From positions 48,784,344 to 48,848,343 of the forward strand of contig CM068370.1 in assembly GCA_034769895.1 (NCBI GenBank): 64,000 nucleotides of DNA, given 5' to 3'. A program made the position numbers and the translations under genes. The stretch comes from Magicicada septendecula (taxonomy: Eukaryota; Arthropoda; Insecta; Hemiptera; Cicadidae). Below are positions 27,092 through 37,474 of this stretch, one piece after another. The notes beneath the pieces are model-generated. The model had not been told where the DNA came from. It saw only the letters and a list, made by a program, of their open reading frames with translations, and did not search any database. Each line of letters begins with the position of its first letter. Position 1 is the first letter of the stretch.

Positions 27092-28390
27092 CGAGGGACG
27101 TTAACGTCAATCCGGGACTATTAATTTTTAATAAACATAGAACATATTTATGATAGTAAAAATATACTTTTATTTCTCGATGTAATCCTCTGCTACATTT
27201 ATCCCAGCGTTTCACTAGTGCCTGGATAACCTCAGTGTAGAAAGATTTGTCGTTACGCCGAAACCGTTACGTCGACTGACTGCTTCACCTCATCGTCGCT
27301 GTTGGAATGCTGGCCTCCCAAGAGCAACTTTAAGGGCCCGAACAGATGAAAATCGCTGGGAGCGAGGTCCGGACTGTAAGAGGGGTGTGGAAATAACTCT
27401 CAGGAAAGATCTTGTAGCGTGCATGTCGTGCGGTGGGCGGTATGCGGGCGAGCATTGACCTGCAGAAACAGAACGCCATAAGTGATCGCACCAGGCAGTT
27501 TTTTCTTGAGAGCATTGTGCACATCTTGAAGAACTTTGCAGTAGTACTCACTGTTAATATCGACTCCACGGGGTAGAAAATCGACGTGAATGATGCCAAT
27601 TTTATCCCCAAATATTGAAGCCATAACTTTGCCTGCAGAAGCAATTGTTCGAAATGTTTTGGGAGGTGGTGAGTCCACATGCTTCCACTGCTTTGATGCA
27701 CGTTTTGATTCCGGGGTGAAATGATGGACCCACGTTTCATCGCAGGTAACAATTCGATCGAGGAAAAACTGGCCTTCTTTGTCAAAACGTTGTTTTAACT
27801 CCTTGCAGATTTGCAATCTTCTTTGCCGGTCGATAGCAGAAAGCTGACTTGGTACCCAACGTGCACTAACCTTACTGAACTTCAGATGTTCGTGAATGAT
27901 TTTGTTTACAGTTCGCACAGACACATTTATTTCTTTTGCAATTTGCTGACAAGTTATCCGTCGATTATCAAGGATCTGTTCTTCCACTCGCTGAATGTTC
28001 ATGAGAATGACTACAGTAGGCTCCGAACCACCTCGACCGGGATCGTCACTCACTGATGTACGACCTTCTTAAAAACGTTTGCACCACTCAAATGTTTTAC
28101 TGCGACTAAGAGTCTCATCACCGTACTGTGCAAGGAGTCGCAGATAAATCTCATCGGGTCTTACGCCTTCATTCACGAGAAATTTTATTACAACACGCTG
28201 TTCCACATGTGCATTGGGCGCCATGTTCTTTATGACTGACTGTTGTTATTGTTTAACGTGTAAACAATACAGCGCGCCATGCGGTAATAGATGACACTTG
28301 TACTTCATATGTACGACCAACAGAATGCGCAGGAATCTCCTTTTACATTCTAATCTAACAAAAGTCCTGGATTGACGTGACAGTCCCTCG
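27092..28390 (-). mobile_element. Mariner element, 1,299 bp, both ends present
   Basis: The left end begins CGAGGGACGTTAACGTCAAT and the inward-reading right end begins CGAGGGACTGTCACGTCAAT. They form about 28 bp of inverted repeat with four mismatches. TA dinucleotides flank both sides (27090-27091 and 28391-28392), the duplicated mariner target. One transposase gene runs on the minus strand between the ends. The size is standard for a full-length mariner (about 1.3 kb). Coding damage and TIR divergence suggest moderate age. Confidence 0.95.
27170..28224 (-). pseudogene. Mariner transposase, inactivated
   Basis: The natural start is the ATG at 28224-28222: MAPNAHVEQRVVIKFLVNEG, the helix-turn-helix region. 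It is soon interrupted by a TAA near 28070 (in CKRF-stop-EGRTS). The long open part (to 27400) contains RITCQQIAKEINVSVRTVNK (second HTH), WVPSQL and VTCDETWVHHFTPESK, with the first catalytic Asp. The second catalytic site reads LQVNARPHTA where mariners have DNARPH, so that Asp is Val. Beyond a frame change, YSPDLAPSDFHLFGPLK supplies the third catalytic site. Two further frame changes follow before a plausible stop at 27172-27170. One stop, about three shifts and a lost catalytic residue make it inactive. Confidence 0.93.
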
Positions 28391-29025
28391 TAGATAATTT
28401 TTCAGTTATAACATAACTGAAACACAATATAACAAAATCAGAATCCAGCATAGGGAATACGACTAACCTAAACACGGCTACCCAAAGCGGAGAACCGACA
28501 CCCAGCACTGACAATACAACGTTATCAAAACCAAGCACTGAAAATACAACAATCTCAATAAAAGAGGTTGTTACTACCACAGCGTCAACAGTACTGTCAC
28601 AGACCAACAACTGAAACAGAGTCTGCAGAGACAGCGAACATGACAACAACGACAGCAGTAGAGGAAACAACAATAAAAACGACAACAATGGGCTCAGCAG
28701 AGACAACAGTGATGGTTGTGACAACAATAGGAGTACAACACTCCTAGAGACAGAGTTGCGCCACCTGGTAGTGACGACAACGAAGAAAAAATTACAACAA
28801 TTAAAGCTGAAGAATACACAACGACTGTATCGCATGCAGACACAACACTAGCTCCAAACATTGTTGCAGTGCTGAATCAAACTAACGAAGTACAAAAGAA
28901 GATTGGAATCTCAGATCCGATTAGAAAAATCCCTTCTGAACTCGAAGCTATTCTTAATAAAACTGGAGAAAAGGATGAAGACTATGAATACGACTACAGT
29001 GAACCGTCTTCACCCAACCTCAGGT
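28391..29025 (+). pseudogene. Decayed Ser/Thr-rich (mucin-like) host exon
   Basis: Three consecutive frame segments all give Thr/Ser-rich peptide. 28417-28613 includes SSIGNTTNLNTATQSGEPTP and TASTVLSQTNN. 28610-28745 includes ETANMTTTTAVEETT. 28731-29024 includes EEKITTIKAEEYTTTVSHAD and ends KDEDYEYDYSEPSSPNL. NTT and NMT are possible N-glycosylation sites, consistent with a secreted mucin-like or cuticle-associated protein. The last segment stops at CCTCAG|GTAATT, a good splice donor. Because composition stays the same across frames, this looks like one coding exon with two or three frame breaks: a pseudogene or assembly indels. A possible acceptor TTTTTCAG lies at 28398-28405, right beside the mariner. 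The exact product is not recognised. Confidence 0.5.
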
Positions 29026-29199
29026 AATTATTATTCACTGTTACTATTAGTAAGTGATATTTCTGAAACAATTTCATACACATGTATACTTCAGCAGCAA
29101 CTAGTATTATTTATTTGGTACAGCTTTACTTTACTAACCAAAGGTAAACAACTAAATTATAACTTCCTGTATTTTGTTGTCCATAACGTGTATGTTGAT

Positions 29200-29315
29200 T
29201 TTTTATAATTTTCAGACTCGGAAAACAGATTGCAGAGTTGTTAAATCGAATCTACAAAGACTCTGGATTGATTTTGGATTGCTGCCCCGGTGACGATGAT
29301 GATGATGATGAATAA
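29200..29315 (+). mobile_element. Short LINE family B scrap, possible exon
   Basis: Starting at 29216, the text closely matches family B at 58449-58530 (GAAAACAGATTGCAG, TTAAAT, AAAGACTCTGGATTG). It then jumps to a (GAT)n tail at 29295-29313, so it is an internally deleted LINE end. It also sits directly behind TTTTCAG and stays in frame with the exon ending at 29024, reading LGKQIAELLNRIYKDSGLIL and ending DDDDDDE-stop. It may be an exonised LINE piece or simply a coincidence. Confidence 0.5.
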
Positions 29316-29416
29316 TTTTAAAGCAGAACATTATATAATCAAATCTGAACAACGAGAATTACTGTATTCTTTTTTAGTGAAAGTTATAATTATAATGCCT
29401 AAACGACATATAATTT

Positions 29417-29441
29417 AGTAGGTTAGGTTAGGTTAGTTAGG
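29417..29441. repeat. Short (TTAGG)n run
   Basis: About four GGTTA/TTAGG units. TTAGG is the usual insect telomere repeat. The run is too short to be more than an interstitial relic or chance. Confidence 0.5.
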
Positions 29442-29894
29442 ATATTACGTTTACGTATGTTTCTATAGAAATCTATAGATCTAGACTTACTACTGTTCAG
29501 GGCCGCTAAATAGGGAAGGGCTGTCTCACGGCGCGCGGGAAGTTGTACCCACTGCTGCTCGGCTGTGACGTCACTGCTCAGACACTGTCGCGCCACAGCT
29601 CTGCGCTAGCTACACATTTAATACTTTCTCGGCTACTCATCTTAAAATAAGCCTAATGAGTTAACAATAAATGTCTATACTTTCATTGCATGTATATACT
29701 CTTCTATAAATAGCAATTATCCATAACATTATTTGTAAAACAATAGCTAGCAATAACGTGTAAATAATATAAGACATTCTAAAAACAATATGTGACATAA
29801 TAACATTCTGGGTATTAAGGGCTACGTAGAATACTCAATCATATTACATTAGGGATATGAAATAACACAAACAACAATTTTACAACCAACAATT

Positions 29895-32186
29895 TTATTT
29901 TTTGGAACGTATCCATTTCTTAGCTTTGTTCATACAGCTTCTATCGTTTGATTTGTTCTCATTAAAACGCCTGATCCTAATAAATGTCCTTAATCTAGCG
30001 TAGGCATTAATAGCTTGTGGACACACATTTGGAAATTTATCCGTAAGTCTTCTTCGGAGTTCTTTAATGACTCCTCTCCGGACACTGTAGAAATCATTTT
30101 CGCCATGGAGTGATTTAAAAACAATTTCAAAACCGTCCACTGTTTTTTTCCACGATTCACTTGGCACAGTGAAACCCCCGTGGGAAAGAGCTTCAATCCA
30201 TTTGTCACTGTTATTAGAAGGGACATCTTTCGAGTAGGCGCCTAGTGTTGGATCCTTATCCCGTACTTTGTACGCTATATACCCTGCAACTAAGAGAGGG
30301 CTTCTCTCTCAGCCCAGCATCTTTCTTTTTGATGATAAGGGAAGATACAAAATTCGTCAACTTCGTTTTCTGAAATAGAAACAACGCAATCCATATTTAT
30401 AGAAATAAAAAAAACAAAGAAATAAATATAATGTAAATACAATACCTATGATTAAATTGTAATCGATTTTATTCATAGGAGATACAAAAAGTATTGTTTA
30501 CATGTGATTTTAAGAATGCAAGGCTTACCTTCCACAGGGAGGCTGCAGATTTCCTCCACTTCGGCTGGGTGAAATGCAGTTTGTAGGTACTCTGCTGTCA
30601 AGTAACTGGTATGCTACTACTGTCTTTCTCGACCTCAGTGACATTTGTTTTGTTAGATGGTTTCGGCATCTTGTTAGCCAGCATTATTTTCTTAATTCAA
30701 GATGTGAATTCCGTTGGGCTAGGGTGGTCATAGAACTGTCCAGTTCCTCGGATAAGGCTGAATAAGCTCTGCAGAGCATCCTGCGTTAGCCGTGTAGTTA
30801 ATATGTATTTAATGTCATACATTTCACGGACATCTTCAAATAGTCCAAAAAGGGATGTTATAGATATAATTATACCTTTCTGAAATGGCAACAAACTTCT
30901 TTTGTTTTTAACTCGCATTGTAGACGTAACATTTCTCATTTTATTCAGCACTTCTGCTTGCTTGTCAAAATGAGGCGTAAAGCCAAAATCAGCTTTCATA
31001 GGGTGTGAGTTAGAAGAGTGCGGTATACTGCTGTTCATAACGTCGGTAAAGGAATCTACCAATTCAAACAATTCTGCTACTTCTTTATTACCGCTTAGCA
31101 TCTGTACTGCTTTAGCGGTAGTTCTGGAGAATACTGCTTGAATGCGGCCCGAGAATTTGGTCCGAGCCAACATCGTAGACAACATTGCTGTCGATGTGCA
31201 TCTCGTCAAAACTTAACACACACAACTTTTCGGCTACTGATAACTTGGAGACTAACGTCAGTACATTATTCAGAACTCCTGGCAAACAAGTAAATTTTGG
31301 ACACCATCGACTCAATGTGGCGGCAGATGGCAAAGGAAAACCAACAGTTTCTCTCCAAAAATCATATGATTTACGAGACAAGGCCCTGATCATTATAGCA
31401 CGTGACACGTCTTCACTTGCCCATCGAACGTTTCCTTTTACAGCTAACGGTTTTTGCTGAGTCGGTGTAAGGATTTTGTTAACTGAGGTGATCACATTTG
31501 ACTTTTGTATACTTTCACGTTTCAATTGTACTATTTTTTGTTTTAATTCTTTAATTCCGCCAGCTCTTTTTTTACTTAACATACAATGGTTGTTTGTTTT
31601 CCGTGAGATTTTCCTCAAAAGCATTCGCCTCCCTTTTCTTAACAAATCTATTTGTTTTTTTAAATCAACAACAGTTTTTTTTTAAACATTCGTTCTCTTC
31701 TACCACGAGGTTGTAGATCTCACAATTACAGTTATCATTGCCTGGACCGGTCTCAATTAGTGCAGGAGTAATGTCACTAGATTCTGGACGCGGCTTTTTA
31801 GGGCTTAAATTTTCAATTCTTTCCAAAGCGTCCAACCGAGTCCGTCTATTATTAAATCGATCTTCTCTTAAAACAGTCGATGCGGTTTCATTTTGGTCAG
31901 TTTGACAGGGCAAATTTAAAGAAGGGACTGCGGTTACTTTCAATATCTTCCTTTGTGGCAACCCTAATAATCGGTTTTTCATGTCATCACAATAATCTGT
32001 TGGCGCAAAATGGCTGCTACAAATATGAGCGTACTTACAGTTTATTGAGTCCAACCGTTCACACTTTAACACCCATAACTTTGCAGTTTCATGATCTTTA
32101 GGGAAACAGTCGTATACAACGTCAATTCCCAGTTCCTTTGTCTTACGGGAATAATTATTGCACGTTGCGACCGCACAACAACTCAT
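29895..32186 (-). pseudogene. P-element transposase with N-terminal THAP domain, inactivated
   Basis: It begins MSCCAVATCNNYSRKTKELG. The THAP zinc finger is visible: C-x4-C near residues 4-9, W in KLWVLKC, HICSSHF, then AVPSLNLP. A Lys/Leu-rich coiled segment follows an A-run near 31672-31683 where the frame shifts. Next come WASEDVSRAIMIRALSRKSY, FWRETVGFPLPS and LSFDEMHIDSNVVYD with a conserved Asp. At about 31112-31209 the frame changes and GPHSS runs into IQAVFSRTTAK, where family members have much more, so part of the central region seems deleted. ILTTRLTQDALQSLFSLIRG and DHPSPTEF are classic P-element motifs. After an intron, LVAGYIAYKV, WIEALSHGGFTVPSESW and YARLRTFIRIRRFNE complete the C-terminus. 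It has about four frame breaks and at least one stop. Confidence 0.93.
30370..30528 (-). other. Intron in P-element transposase (IVS3-like position)
   Basis: The minus strand reads GTGGAAG|GTAAGC at the donor and GTTTCTATTTCAG|AAAACGAAG at the acceptor, 159 bp apart, with stops inside. It separates the DHPSPTEF region from the LVAGYIAYK region. In Drosophila P elements the germline-regulated third intron lies between the corresponding parts, as I recall the protein. Splicing itself is not shown here. Confidence 0.6.
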
Positions 32187-32456
32187 TTTCGTAATTTAAT
32201 CACTTGCAAATCACAACACAAATATTTCTCTACACCACTCATAACACAACAATAACTGTACAACATAAACAGCTTCGATTCACAACAAACACAGCTGACA
32301 GATGTCACAACGCTACTGACTGAACACGCGCAAGACTTGAGTTGTCTGAGCGGTGACGTCAAGGCACTGTCCCCCCTCCACGCCACCGAGTACCGTGGCG
32401 GCAGTGGAAACATCAAAGTAGTGAGACAGCCCTTCCCTATTCAGCGGCCCTGCTAC

Positions 32457-33033
32457 TGTTACGACGGTCTAACTGATCGTCGTATGGTACAGTGGAAAAC
32501 AAAATACAAGACACCAATGAAGCCACTAAAAACCAGCTTTAATTATCACAAGTACAGTTTATAATCAATAAATTATTCAACTAGATTATAGTCGTACAAT
32601 AATTCAAATTAATCTGTCCACACCTAATAATAATTCAACTAATAGAGCCCCACATAATTATAAAACACATAACACTTCGCCACAATACTTCGAACCTCAC
32701 TGGAATAAATCGCCACTAAAACTGAAACTAAGCGTCGCTGAATGCTTGTATTTATACCCCGCTGAGATTCCAGAATAATCCATAATACGCGTCAACTACT
32801 AGAAAACACTAGAATATAATTGACTGCGGCCTTGAACACAGAACGCGCGGACCGTTATGATGTGGAATAGTCACGTTGCTGACGCCTGACAAGTGTCACG
32901 TAATTGTCCTTCGTCTCAAAGTAGCAGCAATATGTACGCACACACACATTACAGCCGGCCTCAGCTGGAATAGCCGAGAAGCACGTAGACTCTTCTGTAA
33001 CTGAGTAACAATACTTTTTACAAATATACGTAA
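32457..33033 (-). mobile_element. Solo LTR family A (copy 2), host of the P insertion
   Basis: Starts TGTTACGACGGTCTAACTGA and follows the family for its full length (GGTACAGTGGAAAAC, TTATACCCCGCTGA, ACATTACAGCCGG). Its first four bases belong to the P-element target duplication, and the original start is also represented at 29494-29497. The far end is modified and runs into the 13-bp minisatellite. It is a fossil Ty3/Gypsy-like LTR, older than the P insertion. Confidence 0.75.
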
Positions 33034-33166
33034 CTAATATACGTAACTAATATACGTAACTAATATACGTAACTAATATACGTAACTAATATACGTAACT
33101 AATATACGTAACTAATATACGTAACTAATATACGTAACTAATATACGTAACTAATATACGTAACTA
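33022..33166. repeat. 13-bp minisatellite (TAATATACGTAAC)n, about 11 units
   Basis: Perfect or nearly perfect 13-bp units head to tail. The motif resembles the terminal ATTACGTAACA of LTR family A and starts where that LTR should end, so it may have grown from the LTR edge. Confidence 0.95.
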
Positions 33167-34676
33167 ATATATATATATTTTTTTTCAAAAATAATTTGTG
33201 AACTTTTTGAACGCAATTCTAAATTTGTAAGGATGTTAACATAAATATATTAATGTTATCAAATTATTAAAGTCTGAGTGTTTATCTGTATAAAGTTACA
33301 CTCAAAACTTGATGCCTTAAATTACTTTTATAAATTTTTAAAAATTTGAAATCTATTTTTAGTCCGTGGAACCCCTAAAGTTAAAATATTTTCAAGGTAA
33401 ACACTGTATTCGGATTTAGGTTAAAGTTCCCTTAAGTCTGATACTCTTTAGCCTGGATGTTTAAATTAAAAAAAATGACTTTTTGTGGCCTCGGTGTCCT
33501 CCGATTTTGAAATTTTCAAACCGACAGCTGTACTCAGATTTTGGTTAAAATTCTCTATAATTTAATATTGGCTACGCATTTTTGCGTTTTTTTCAAACTG
33601 TTGACTCTAACATTTCATCCTTCCTTCAGTTACATTTTTAAAATTATTATTAATCGATGGCGCAATATACTCACTACAAATTATAATATTTTGGGCATTA
33701 GCCATCGTCAGTTAAAATTAATTAATAAAATTAATTTTAACTCACGATGGCTAATGTTCGAAACCTGACAACCTACATTTTTGGTTAGGTCAGTCTAAAG
33801 GAATAGATTTCTGTGGGAACAAAATATGGACATAGCCTACATACCGTGTTTTACGATAATCGGTAATGCATTCAGAAGCTTTCATGAGTCATAGGCTTAC
33901 CTCAAGTAGACAAACAGACTGACAAACATCAACGTTCGATTTAAAACAGATCATTCGCTTCTCTTCAATTTTCACATAATTACTAAACAAGTGACACTTT
34001 AACACTTTTTAACTTATTTTTTATGCGATAATAAAACATTCGATAATATTTTTTGTGCACGATCAAAGCTAAAAGTGCGTAGCTGCAAACGAATAACTTA
34101 TATACCGGGGAAAACAACACCTTGGACGAATTTACAAACTCACTCGGTTACGCACGGCCGTGGCTAGTGAAATAAATGAAACAGATGAAGAAGAAAATGT
34201 TTTTTACCGTAAAGAGATCGAACGCGCGACCGACAACACAACAACGAAGTGAAAAGTAGAACACAATATTTCTTCCCGCGAAGTCGGTCTGTATTATTAC
34301 ACGAACGATTGAAACGGTAGAAGAGTGAAAAATTGAAGCAATCTCAAGTTATTTATCACGCTATCACACCAATGTCAGAGAACGACAGGCGGAAAGAAAC
34401 GTTTAAAATTGTTTTTGTAAATTATTTTAAAGTCAATGCAACCAATGATTGAAATAGGGTAGGTTAGAAATGAACAAGCGTTAACTTATTACATTAAAAA
34501 GTGTGTCGTGTCTCGACGGAATCGCATAATAAAAAATATGGTATTCGTTCCTCGCAGGATTTACAGCTGTAAGAGGCACGGGACTCGAAGCCATTACTCA
34601 GATAAAATACAGAAAACTCTTCATTATCCGCTTTGCGGCTTAACCAACATCCATTCCTGACGCGAAACGTTCGTAT
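33167..34676. other. AT-rich unassigned DNA with a long hairpin at 33696-33755
   Basis: A near-perfect inverted repeat pairs ATTAGCCATCGT + AGTTAAAATTAAT with ATTAATTTTAACT + ACGATGGCTAAT around a short AT loop. The arms are about 26 bp. No gene was seen. Imperfect direct repeats (TTTGGTTAAAATTC-type) lie at 33410-33560. Confidence 0.5.
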
Positions 34677-35195
34677 TGTTACGACGATCTACTGATCGTC
34701 GTATGGTACAGTGGAAAACAAAAACAAGACACCAATTAATCACCAGCTTTAATTATCACAATTAAACAGTTCGAAATCAACAAGATAGTCTGTTACAACA
34801 AATCAAATAAAAATTGTTCACACGCAATAAGAATGTCAACTGAAATAAAACTCAATTGTATTACAATTGTCCCGCACGATTATAAAACACATAACACTTC
34901 GCCACAATACTTCGAACCGCACTGTGCAAATCGCCCGACAGTAACTGAACTAAGCGCCGCTGAATGCCTATATTTATACCACGCCGAAATTCCATACTAT
35001 GTATCAGCGCTACATTAAAGCGTAATTGATTGCAGCCTTGACACGGTGCGCGCGGGCGGCGAAGTCTAGAAAAGTCTGGCTAACGCATGCTGAGATCACG
35101 TACGCACACAACATTACAGCCGGATTCCACTGGAACAGCCGACAAACACGTAAATGTTCTGTAACGGTGTAACAGTTTGTTCGCAGTACACTTCA
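34677..35195 (-). mobile_element. Solo LTR family A (copy 3)
   Basis: Starts TGTTACGACGATCTACTGAT after a GTAT flank and is very close to copy 1 across TCAACTGAAATAAAA, CCGCACGATTATAAAA, CAGTAACTGAACTAAGCGCC and CAACATTACAGCCGGATTCC. The distal end is diverged, so the stated end is approximate. It is a fossil LTR with no internal region attached. Confidence 0.72.
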
Positions 35196-36164
35196 CCGTG
35201 ACGTACTGCTGCTTAATCCACATACCTATAGTAGGGCCAGTCTCACGTCGTTGCACCCGCGCACACTGCGATACGAACTGTTATTGTTTATAAAATTATC
35301 TCAGGGTTTTAAAACTGGGTAAAATAGATCGTGTGTATATTGAGCTTACACAAATCCGGCTTTTTGAAGTGTTCTCGCGTAAGTATCAAAATATCTCGGT
35401 AGATATTTTGTCCCTAGCGGATATCTTCTACTATAAGTACGCGAAAAGCACTAGAGTATGATGATCTATTTAAATTGAGTTCTGTAAGTGGTAATGGTTT
35501 CGAAGACCTCGAACCGTGAACCAACTTCTAAGTTTAAAGGAAAACGACCTGTCTGGTCACGAAAAACTCGTGGCAGCAAGTACGTCTTTCTATAACGAGT
35601 CTTTGAAAGGAACTAACTGAAGTGCTCTCGACAGATGACAAATCTGAATAATTTTTAAACCCTCTGATTGGTTGAAACTTTACCAACGTCACAGACGAGA
35701 ACACAGATAAATTGAAATCTGGCTTAAACTCTGTCCGATTCTGCAAAGGCCTGTCTAGATCTAATCTATAAATTTTATTACTTCCTTGAAGATAACGAGA
35801 ATAAAAGAAGATTGAATTCATAACAAAAAAAAAATTACAGGTTTTCACAGTATATGAAAAATGTAGCTTATAACCATGAAAATACTCTGTCCAAGTTTCA
35901 GAACGAAATGTTAATTTTCTTCGAAGTTATTAAATATAATGTAAATTACACGCGCACCCGCGCACTTACACACAAATATTTCACATGACATAAAAGAGAA
36001 TAAAGTTGTGAACATTTTGACATAACATACCTTTTTAAACATAGCTTGGTTCGAAACTTATGACTACTTTACAAAGAAGGAACAAAATCAATTTAAAACA
36101 TGTCTATGGCAATCAGAAAATGTTATATAGCAGTAGAGTATTCCACCTGTGTACTGTTGAAATA

Positions 36165-36195
<31 letters not shown>

Positions 36196-37470
36196 TTTGG
36201 TGTTCTGTCCTAAGGCAGGACTTTGTTGCAATTATTCGTCTTCTGTCGAATGCAACAATCCGCGAATTGTACCTTGCCCGACGCTGTGACGTCACGCCCT
36301 CCCCTTTACCAACCCTATCGCTTGCTTTGTAAAATCACGTCAGTCTCCCATCACACGCTGTGAGCTGAGCGGCCCGTTGCCGGACTTTCGCCAAGTTTGG
36401 GAGCCTCAATAACCAAGGTAACTATGATTGTTTTTTGAGCTATCGTAAATCAATGCTAGTAGCTAATAATTTTGTGTATTACGTTTGTAACAAAAAAAAA
36501 AAGAAAACTTGTAATAGATGTAAAAAGATTGTTATCCGTAACCAACCAAGATGTATCTTGTCTGTAATGGTCAGCCTCGTCTAAATTTAAATTTCAGTCA
36601 GTCAACTTGATGAAAAGACCTAAGATATGCAAGGTTGAGTGTCAGTACTCGTTATATATGTAATTTAAAGTCATAACCTTGTAATGCTATTTTGTAATAT
36701 TGTAAATTGTAACACGCACTGTATGAATGCATGCGTGCGTGTTAATCGAACGATGTGGGTATAAAAGTGTACTAAAAGATGTGAAAACTTTCAGTTCGAA
36801 ACTTGGTTCAACGTTCCGGACAGAAGACACGAGAACACGAACTTCATACAGTTTTACACGATCTTCCAGCACAGACATAGCAGTGGTTCAGACCAGGTAC
36901 GGAGGAACACGCGGCCGTAGCGACCAGATACAGCAGGTCGCAAAAAGGATTTATCTGGATTTCCAAGTAACATTTTTACCTAATAACTTACGGTGCTAGT
37001 TGCTGCATAATCACGAAGCAAAAGCCAGACAAACTAGTTACTCATCATAAGTGTCAGAAACAATTTTATAAACTTTTGCGATAGATAACAGTGTCAGAAA
37101 TTTATATATAGATCACAGCGTGTACGCTGTACACCATTTTGTAAACTAGCATCGATTTATGCGACACCCCCATATTTAGCATTTAACATTTTTTATATTC
37201 AGTTTTTCAACAAAAAAAATTAGCTCAGTACTGACCGTTGCTGACTGGCACATAATTAAGTAAATTTTAGAGGCTCGTAACGTTTTTGAAATAAACGGGT
37301 CGCATCCGACTCAGCTCACAGATTGATGCTTTCAACAATTTCTTTTACTCGCACCTTCTCCTTTTATATAATGATGTTAATTATAGAAACGCTTGAGAAA
37401 TAAGTTGTAACACAGGAAAGGTGTCTTAAGCATTTTGATGTACTTAGATATTAAATTATGTTATATGTGT
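35196..37470. other. Unassigned, with simple repeats and a core-promoter-like site
   Basis: A (TA)n/T-tract lies at 36162-36200. Around 36750-36800 GTGGGTATAAAAGTGTAC is followed about 25-30 bp later by a TCAGTTCGAAAC initiator-like run. This resembles a TATA plus Inr promoter, possibly from an unrecognised transposon or LTR. No coding sequence was recognised. Frames at 35534-35848 and 36727-36999 have no domain. Confidence 0.35.
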
Positions 37471-37474
37471 GTAT

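Larger units (their letters stand above)
29498..32452 (-). mobile_element. P element (THAP9-like superfamily), 2,955 bp
   Basis: Terminal inverted repeats of 32 bp (29498-29529 and 32421-32452) begin CAGGGCCGCT and end GGGCTGTCTCAC, with one mismatch. The 8-bp sequence CTACTGTT is repeated exactly at 29490-29497 and 32453-32460. An 8-bp duplication with ~31-bp TIRs is the P-element signature. The transposase lies on the minus strand. The right-hand duplication contains the first four bases of a solo LTR, so the P element landed inside an older LTR. The intact duplication and almost identical TIRs suggest a recent insertion, although the coding region is damaged. Confidence 0.96.

Noticed and set aside
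29417-29441. Telomere or telomere-derived junction
   Set aside because: Only about four TTAGG units and no flanking subtelomeric features, so it is recorded as a short run only.
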